From positions 1-20,328 of the IMG/VR virus record IMGVR_UViG_3300018080_000690: DNA of 20,328 nt; one strand, given 5' to 3'. The notes below the pieces were generated by a model. That model saw nothing but the letters and a program-made list of their open reading frames with translations, was not told the origin of the DNA and did not search any database. This DNA comes from a virus. Position 1 is the stretch's first letter. The number at the start of each line of letters is the position of its first letter. Both the position numbers and the translations under genes were made by a program. This document shows, piece after piece, positions 15,294 through 20,328 of this stretch.

Positions 15294-16456
15294 ATTTGTA
15301 CTCCATGTAATTGTGCTTGAATTTGTTGATACTGGAGATAGAGCTGTTTCGGATCGTACTCCTTTCCTTCGTCCTTCATCACCAGCATCTCGGTAATCTG
15401 TTGTTCCAATGCACTGAGCTGCGTCTGAAACTGCGTTAACCGATTCAGATGTGCCTCACTCAGTGTCCGGTTATCTTCCGCACGCAAGTCCGCAAGCGAC
15501 TTCGTCCGGTCGACAAAGGCAGAGACCTCGGCAAGCAAGATGTCTCCTTCATCGGTATAACTGAGATTCGACCGCTCCCCGACACTCCGAAAGTCCGGGG
15601 GGTCTTTCTCAAATTGTGCATAATGTTTTTTCAGATGATTATAGACCGACCGCCGATCACTGTCCGGGATATCCACACCGCCACGAGCTCCCAATAAAGC
15701 ACCCATCGCCGCCGCCACACCCCGCCAGATCACGGAAAATGTGCCGTCAATGATATCATGGTGGGGGAGCTTATACGCTCCGAAACTCTCTGCATCCTCT
15801 CGGTCATACCAGGTAAAACCCCGCCGATATTTCGACCAGGTAATGGTCTCCTTGTCACCCGATCCATCCGAGGACGCCCACTTGCGGAGTCGGTTGACGG
15901 CGGCGGTCGCATCCCAGGATCGCTCGTCCGGGGCAGGGGAGGAGGCTTCATACGAGACGGTCGATTTTGCTCCCTTGATATCAACCGTTTCCGTCTCAAT
16001 CCCCGCTCCCAGCAGTACCGGAGCCACTTCATGGACCTCCACGCCGTACGATCCATCCTCTCGAGGTTGTAAAAACCTCACTTCCTGTTCCTCAAATTCT
16101 CCGGATTCCGATCCGCCCGGCAGAATGTCAAACCCGTAACTCCATTGCTGTAATTCTCTTGAGCCTTTGACAGAGAAATACGTTTCCCGTGCGCTCTCCA
16201 TATCCATATAGAACTGTCCTGCCACCAACGCTTTCTCATCATCGGAATCAATAGTCCCGCGTCCAATCACCGGTTTATCATGCCAGGACGTATGCCCCCA
16301 CGCCCCGATTCTGACAGGAGCATCCTTTTGAAATGCCCCCGGTTTGGTTACGTCTCCATCACTATCAATAACATTGAACCGGGAAAAAATTGCCGTGAAT
16401 TGTCCCGTCTTATCATCAAAATCTTTGAGTTTGAATTGAACTGTTTTGTGTTCCAT
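15290..16456 (-). CDS. Prohead maturation protease with C-terminal extension and coiled coil
   Basis: This is a caudoviral prohead serine protease (HK97 gp4-like, U35), which cleaves the capsid scaffold domain during head maturation. In the first 160 residues the likely catalytic positions are His55 in AWGHTSWH (His59 is an alternative), Ser106 in WSYGF, and the VHEVAPVLLGAG segment at 141-152. It is 388 residues, far longer than a minimal protease. Residues about 179-290 contain KYRRGFTWYD, AYKLPHHDIIDG and GARGGVDIP, a conserved domain seen on some phage head proteases. Residues about 310-388 are Gln/Leu/Glu-rich and probably coiled coil, possibly scaffold-like. The start was set at 16456, with a GGAG SD five bases upstream; an in-frame codon at 16483 lies inside the terminator hairpin. 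The stop overlaps the capsid ATG (ATGA). Confidence 0.9.
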   Translation of the reverse strand: MEHKTVQFKLKDFDDKTGQFTAIFSRFNVIDSDGDVTKPGAFQKDAPVRIGAWGHTSWHDKPVIGRGTIDSDDEKALVAGQFYMDMESARETYFSVKGSRELQQWSYGFDILPGGSESGEFEEQEVRFLQPREDGSYGVEVHEVAPVLLGAGIETETVDIKGAKSTVSYEASSPAPDERSWDATAAVNRLRKWASSDGSGDKETITWSKYRRGFTWYDREDAESFGAYKLPHHDIIDGTFSVIWRGVAAAMGALLGARGGVDIPDSDRRSVYNHLKKHYAQFEKDPPDFRSVGERSNLSYTDEGDILLAEVSAFVDRTKSLADLRAEDNRTLSEAHLNRLTQFQTQLSALEQQITEMLVMKDEGKEYDPKQLYLQYQQIQAQLHGVQI

Positions 16457-16465
16457 AACGACTCC

Positions 16466-16521
16466 AAAAAAAAAGCCCGGCACAGTGCCGGGGGATGATT
16501 CCCTCGTACACTATGCCGGGC
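16466..16521 (-). terminator. Strong intrinsic-terminator-like hairpin upstream of the prohead protease gene
   Basis: On the minus strand, GCCCGGCATAGTGT pairs with GCACTGTGCCGGGC (two G-U wobbles, otherwise complementary, about 14 bp). The inner part can form a small GGGA/TCCC stem. Nine T residues follow immediately, then GGAG-TCGTT-ATG, the SD and start of the protease gene. A GC-rich stem followed by T9 is the classic rho-independent terminator. There is no room for a promoter between the T-tract and the start codon, so downstream expression needs read-through, antitermination or RNA processing. The 3' arm can also fold on itself (CCCGGC/GCCGGG), giving an alternative structure. Confidence 0.8.
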
Positions 16522-16546
16522 CAATGGGTTTTTGGTCACCGGTACC

Positions 16547-16565
16547 CTGTCGGGTATGCCGACAG
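16547..16565 (-). other. RNA hairpin just after the 58-residue gene
   Basis: A perfect 7-bp inverted repeat (CTGTCGG / CCGACAG) with a 5-base loop lies 8 bases after the TAA of the upstream gene. No T-tract follows on either strand, so it is not a standard intrinsic terminator. It could protect the mRNA 3' end or be a processing site next to the stronger hairpin downstream. Confidence 0.5.
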
Positions 16566-16573
16566 CGCAGGTA

Positions 16574-16750
16574 TTATTTCTGTGATGCCATTAAATCATA
16601 CGCAGAATACGTCTCTTTCCAGGTCGTCTCTGCACGTTTAATTTGTCCCTCTTTTACATGCAGTATAACGGTTCCGGTGAGGTGTTGGCAAGTAATTTTT
16701 TCCTTTAATGCCAGCAGGATCTTTTCGGTATTTTCTCCCGTCTTTGTCAT
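16574..16750 (-). CDS. Small YezD/DUF2292-like protein, 58 residues
   Basis: A 58-residue frame starts at an ATG overlapping the portal stop (ATGA) and ends in TAA. It has the layout of YezD-like (DUF2292) proteins: an N-terminal helix (EKILLALKEKI), then a strand-rich TVILHVKEGQIKRAE segment resembling the 'V-I-x-DG-x-I' core of that family. YezD proteins are small and of unknown role; phage copies are known near portal or head genes. Coupling to the portal argues that it is a real late gene. Directly after it come two RNA hairpins, so it is probably the last gene of the packaging segment. The family call is tentative because the protein is so short. Confidence 0.7.
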   Translation of the reverse strand: MTKTGENTEKILLALKEKITCQHLTGTVILHVKEGQIKRAETTWKETYSAYDLMASQK

Positions 16751-18840
16751 TCGACAGCTTCCATCTGCGGGGTGATCCCATACGGGGCGAAATCCATCGT
16801 GCCATTCGGATGTTCGATTGCCATATACTCCTCTGCTTCCTCAAAGCTGATAATCAATCCATCCCGAGCCTGACAGACCTCACAGGAAGTCGCAATCCTG
16901 CCATCAAACAGCATCACCGTCTGAATGACACCCGATTCCTTATATGCCATCAACGAAGATTTCCGTTGAGCATGTTTGACTTCAGTCCGGGCGATCACCT
17001 GCGCCCGGATTTCCGACGTAGACCACGGTCCCGCCGGCACCTCATTCCGAATGCGCCGGACAATTGCCGGAATTCCTTCCCCGGCTTCCCGAGCCTCCGC
17101 AATCACCGAAAATAATTTGTCTTTGGTATCCTGGGTCAAATCCAGCAACCCCAACCGGCGTCCCCCTTCCTTCAGAATCTCCTTCGCCACCATATCCGGC
17201 ATCTCAAAACTCAACCCAAGCGTGTTCTGCACCGAGTCAATAGTCGTGGTCAGGATATGGAGATACTCTTTCTCATAGGTCGGTTTCAGCCGCTTTTCCA
17301 TCCAATCCTCGACATCGAATTTCTTCAGGATTTCAAAGACCGTCCGCTCGATCTCCTCCCGGGCTAATCCCGGCAATGCCGCAGCCGTCGCACTTACCTC
17401 TTTCCCCAAATCATGAAAATCCCGGGTGAGCCGTTCCTCAAACCCTGCCTGTAACCGTTTCCGATCCCGATCCAGCGCCTCAATCATATTATCGATCAAC
17501 TCGGTGGGGAGATGCCCTTCCTCATCCGCCTTCCAGTGGATTTGTCCGTTCGTTTTTCGCCCGTTTCGACCCGGAACCAACGCCGAAGATTTTCCTCCAG
17601 ACGGGACTTCAGTCACCGTGAGTTTCTGGAGGTAGATATTATCTGCCTCGGTACTCTGCCGTCCCAGAGTCTCCCGACCCTCCGCCCGGGTAATCAGCCC
17701 ACCTTGATATTCCTCCACCGTCCGCTTCGACCGGTCATTCATGTCATCTTGCAACACCCGGACTTCCCGGATATCAAACCCGACCCGGTACCGGTCCAGC
17801 TGGGTGGTCTCTACAAAATCACTGAGCAGCTGGGTTTTCAGATCCTCTCCGAACAGCCGTTGGGTCGGAACAATATTATTTTCATACGCCAGCTCCCGGA
17901 GCTCCTTCATGGTCGCCCCGACCTTGGTCTGTTGCAATCCCGTCCCAAACCCCACCACGGCAGCCGGGATCCCCAACATCGCACAGGTCCGTTCTTCCGA
18001 GAGATTCCGTAGTTTGGAGAGATCCATATCTTTCGCCGAAAACCCGAGCTGTTCAATATCCACCGGGGCGGTAGCGACATACGGTTCTCCCCGGCGATCC
18101 CCGCCAAACTTCTGCATATATTTCTCTTTCATAGCCTCGGCATCCACCTTCATGCCCGCTTCTTTCGGGGACATCACCACGCCGGGGATTCCCAGATTGC
18201 GCAGCATGGCTGCCGAGAAATTCGAGGCCTCCAGATCGGTAAAGACTTCCCGAAGCACCGGATACATCGGGGAGAGACCCTTCCGGGTATTCCGGGGGTC
18301 AATCCCGTACCGGAAATGCACCACATCCTCCGGATCGAGCCTGATGGGTGAACGGTTGCCAGGGGAGTACTCGTAATAATCGATAAAGGCATCACTCCAC
18401 TCCAGCGACTTGGGTTCCATCAGGAAATGCGGACAATACCAGGTTTGTACCACCTTTCCGGCTCGGCTCCGAATCTTAATCCAGTATCCGTTTCCGTCCA
18501 TGGTGAAGGAGATTAACGTGCCCATCCAGAGCAGGGGAGCGGAGTAGAAAGGATTTGGTTTGCGCATTAACGTGAGAAAATCATGCTCCGGTATCTGGGT
18601 ATATTCTCCTTCGGTATCCATCTGTTCCAGTAAAACCGGGGCTTCCGGGAACGTCCGGGCGATCCACAACACCGGGGCCATAATCACCGAAGCCCCGAGT
18701 CCATCCCCAACTTCCTGCTTGTAATTGAATTTTGTCCGGGGGAGATCCCAGGACAGCCAGCCACCCAAGCGGGGAAAAACCATATCCCGCAACGCTTTCA
18801 GTCCCCGAATCGGAGCTGTTAATATCTTTTGAATGTTCAT
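16747..18840 (-). CDS. Portal protein fused to a Mu F-like minor head (head morphogenesis) domain
   Basis: The N-terminal part (about residues 1-430) is an HK97-type portal, which forms the dodecameric ring at the capsid vertex through which DNA passes. Residues such as DVVHFRYGIDPRN and an MLGIPAAVVGF segment are typical of the portal core. The C-terminal part (about 520-697) looks like the phage head morphogenesis (Mu gpF / SPP1 gp7) domain: IARTEVKHAQ at 616-625, CEVCQARDG with C653 and C656, and a late HPNG at 677-680. In most phages these are two adjacent genes; here one 697-residue frame holds both with no internal stop. The middle part (about 430-520) is helical and charged and may be a linker. 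The stop overlaps the next ATG by four bases (ATGA). Confidence 0.92.
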   Translation of the reverse strand: MNIQKILTAPIRGLKALRDMVFPRLGGWLSWDLPRTKFNYKQEVGDGLGASVIMAPVLWIARTFPEAPVLLEQMDTEGEYTQIPEHDFLTLMRKPNPFYSAPLLWMGTLISFTMDGNGYWIKIRSRAGKVVQTWYCPHFLMEPKSLEWSDAFIDYYEYSPGNRSPIRLDPEDVVHFRYGIDPRNTRKGLSPMYPVLREVFTDLEASNFSAAMLRNLGIPGVVMSPKEAGMKVDAEAMKEKYMQKFGGDRRGEPYVATAPVDIEQLGFSAKDMDLSKLRNLSEERTCAMLGIPAAVVGFGTGLQQTKVGATMKELRELAYENNIVPTQRLFGEDLKTQLLSDFVETTQLDRYRVGFDIREVRVLQDDMNDRSKRTVEEYQGGLITRAEGRETLGRQSTEADNIYLQKLTVTEVPSGGKSSALVPGRNGRKTNGQIHWKADEEGHLPTELIDNMIEALDRDRKRLQAGFEERLTRDFHDLGKEVSATAAALPGLAREEIERTVFEILKKFDVEDWMEKRLKPTYEKEYLHILTTTIDSVQNTLGLSFEMPDMVAKEILKEGGRRLGLLDLTQDTKDKLFSVIAEAREAGEGIPAIVRRIRNEVPAGPWSTSEIRAQVIARTEVKHAQRKSSLMAYKESGVIQTVMLFDGRIATSCEVCQARDGLIISFEEAEEYMAIEHPNGTMDFAPYGITPQMEAVE

Positions 18841-18841
18841 A

Positions 18842-20185
18842 TCACACCGCCGTCAGGATCGGTTTCTGCATCCGTTCAACGAATTGTGCCTGGACAAAGG
18901 CATCTCCGTAATCCGTAGACCGTCCGATCCGTTGTTTAATCGATTCTTTGGATTCCACCTTGATGACCTTTTCCTGCCGGATCTCATATCGGGGGGCAGT
19001 GAGATCCTCCAGCAGCAGGGGATACTCCTCGGTAAGCGAGACCTGTCCGGTCCGCAGTTGCTCCCGGGTATGCCACCACATCTGCGACCGGAGGTCGGCA
19101 AATTCATACGTGCTTTCCTTTTGCATCGCATCATTGACCGGCTTGGCTCCGGCACTGATTTCGATCACCTCATATCCCAGGGCGTTCAAGTGATCCACCG
19201 TCCCGGCGCCGAGTCCGACCACATCCACCCCGACCAGATCCGTATCAATCCCATGCTCCTCAATATCCTGTGCCGCATACTGGGCTGACTGAGTGGTATC
19301 GATCCCTTGCCACGCTTTCATCTCTGTCAGGTGGTTCCCCTGTAACCGGCAAAATACTGTCTTATCGTCGCCATACCGGGCAACATCGATCCCCAGTTTC
19401 TGCTTCCCGGCCTTGGGCAGCACAATATCAATCGCCTCCTGAATCCATTCGTATTTAATGAGCTGATCCGGTTCTTCCTCGTAATCCCAGTTCCCATATC
19501 TGAGACGCTCCCGCTGGGCGTTATTCTCAATACTTTCCAACGCTTCTGCCGATCCCCGTTCCCGGTACGGATTATCCGTCACCAGTGAGGGAATAAAGGC
19601 ATAGTCCAGAGGAAGGTTCTCATTTCTCCATGGCTTATAAAAATATTGATACAGCCAGTTCTTTTTCGGGTTGCTCGTAATCAGCATTTTTCTCATTAAC
19701 CCGTACTCATCATTGTTATGCCTGCCGATCCGTCCTTTCAGGGTATCAAAGGCACTGAAATGGACTTCCCCGGCTTCCTCGATCCAGCCTCCGGTATATT
19801 CCAGCGATCCGTACCGGTCATACATCGGATCACTTGGCAGGTATTTGAGATCCAGCAGACTAATCCGGCTCCCGTTCGCAAACAGGAAGTAATAATCCTG
19901 CCCGTTCCATTTCCAGACCGACCTCGGCACTTCATGAAAGCGTAACACCTTGTAAAACGTAACCAGGGTAGACTCCCGCAGTCGTTTAAGTTCATCCCGC
20001 CCGATAAACCACCGGCTTTCAGGATACCGGAGGCACATGAGCAAGAGCCATTCACACCCGAGCCAGGATTTCCCGCCGTTGGCAGCCCCTCCAAACAGGA
20101 GAAACCGGGTGACAGTATCCCGGAGGAGCTGGTACGCCTGATACTGTTTTTGATGCGGCTTGGCATTAATCTGGATCTGGTTCAT
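18842..20185 (-). CDS. terL: Terminase large subunit (ATPase and nuclease)
   Basis: The packaging motor translocates DNA into the prohead with an N-terminal ATPase and cuts concatemers with a C-terminal RNase H-like nuclease. With the start at 20185 the protein has 447 residues. A Walker A motif (GAANGGKS, residues 33-40) and a Walker B-like GGWIEEAGE (about 132-140) mark the ATPase. Nuclease acidic residues are likely D267 in GIDVARYGDD, D321 in VGVDVVGLGAG and D425/D428 in STDYGD. The frame extends upstream to a GTG at 20239 and an ATG at 20233. The 20185 ATG was chosen because homologues usually begin shortly before a KPH-K-Q segment and because it nearly abuts the terS stop. No good SD is visible, which fits coupling to terS. 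The portal gene starts one base after the stop. Confidence 0.95.
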   Translation of the reverse strand: MNQIQINAKPHQKQYQAYQLLRDTVTRFLLFGGAANGGKSWLGCEWLLLMCLRYPESRWFIGRDELKRLRESTLVTFYKVLRFHEVPRSVWKWNGQDYYFLFANGSRISLLDLKYLPSDPMYDRYGSLEYTGGWIEEAGEVHFSAFDTLKGRIGRHNNDEYGLMRKMLITSNPKKNWLYQYFYKPWRNENLPLDYAFIPSLVTDNPYRERGSAEALESIENNAQRERLRYGNWDYEEEPDQLIKYEWIQEAIDIVLPKAGKQKLGIDVARYGDDKTVFCRLQGNHLTEMKAWQGIDTTQSAQYAAQDIEEHGIDTDLVGVDVVGLGAGTVDHLNALGYEVIEISAGAKPVNDAMQKESTYEFADLRSQMWWHTREQLRTGQVSLTEEYPLLLEDLTAPRYEIRQEKVIKVESKESIKQRIGRSTDYGDAFVQAQFVERMQKPILTAV

Positions 20186-20328
20186 CGTCTGGTTTGATAA
20201 TATTAATTCCCGTGATCTGGATCGGTTCGCCATCTTCACCGGTCAGCTCGCGCCGTTCAGCATAGCCCCGCTCTTTACCTTTTCTCGTCAGATACCATTT
20301 TGCCGTCCCCACCACCTCATTTTTAATA
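20166..20328 (-). CDS. terS: Terminase small subunit, C-terminal part only (cut by window edge)
   Basis: This is an open frame running in from the right edge and ending at a TAA; 54 codons are visible. The small terminase subunit recognises phage DNA and recruits the large subunit for packaging. The visible tail contains WYLTRKGKERGY, then ELTGEDGEPIQI, and ends in an acidic DDEPDPD stretch. A 'W-L ... GY ... E-TG-DG-P' C-terminus is common in phage small terminases of this class. The N-terminal DNA-binding part is outside the window. The stop codon lies about 20 bases inside the large terminase gene, so the two are translationally coupled. The assignment rests on this short tail and on position directly before terL. 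Confidence 0.72.
   Translation of the reverse strand, partial: IKNEVVGTAKWYLTRKGKERGYAERRELTGEDGEPIQITGINIIKPDDEPDPD

Noticed and set aside
16457-16483. Earlier in-frame start for the prohead protease at 16483
   Set aside because: It would translate through the terminator stem and T9 tract and lacks an SD; the ATG at 16456 has GGAG at proper spacing.
17741-18376. Plus-strand open frame (211 residues) opposite the portal
   Set aside because: Antisense to a well-supported portal gene and rich in Ser/Arg without recognisable domains.
20186-20239. Longer N-terminus of the large terminase (GTG at 20239 or ATG at 20233)
   Set aside because: The extra residues are basic and serine-rich, overlap terS coding sequence and extend beyond the usual family start; no SD supports them.
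1-20328. CRISPR arrays, tRNA or rRNA genes, insertion sequences, att sites
   Set aside because: No regularly spaced repeats, tRNA-like cloverleaf, transposase frame or flanking host gene was seen on reading the sequence; a covariance search was not possible here.

Overview
This window is the late structural module of a tailed double-stranded DNA phage or prophage with siphovirus-type morphology. Every supported gene lies on the minus strand, so the module reads from right (20328) to left (1). The evidence for a long non-contractile tail is one major tail protein, a TP901-type tape measure and no tail-sheath gene. Many genes have clear Shine-Dalgarno sequences (AGGAG or AAAGGAGG), so the host probably uses SD-led initiation. 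The host cannot be named from this window. No host gene, integrase, att site, tRNA, rRNA or CRISPR array is visible.

Packaging and head (20328-14043): the C-terminus of a small terminase (cut by the window edge), the large terminase, a portal fused to a Mu F-like minor head domain, and a 58-residue YezD-like protein. A 117-base gap follows that holds two RNA hairpins, one a strong intrinsic-terminator-like structure. Next are a prohead protease with a large C-terminal extension and an HK97-fold major capsid protein carrying its own N-terminal delta (scaffold) domain. Another hairpin lies just after the capsid gene.

Connector and tail tube (13972-9967): two small conserved phage proteins, a helix-hairpin-helix protein, four head-tail connector/neck/tail-completion proteins, a lysine-rich small protein, the major tail protein, a small helical protein and a tail assembly chaperone candidate. 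Between the chaperone and the tape measure sits an unusual insert (9960-9012): two small membrane proteins and a DUF5675 protein. This looks like a lysis or superinfection-exclusion cassette placed inside the tail module. A 103-residue protein then leads to the tape measure (8706-6469).

Tail tip and adhesins (6469-1): two unassigned tail-tip proteins, a tail-fibre-like protein, a 67-residue linker protein, a 709-residue adhesin (Mtd-like N-terminus, Asp-box propeller repeats, lectin-like C-terminus), a 110-residue protein of unknown function, and the first 281 residues of a parallel beta-helix tailspike cut by the left edge. Genes are packed with ATGA or TGATG overlaps, which implies translational coupling. 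The largest gap without a gene is 117 bases, so no stretch over 300 bases is unassigned.
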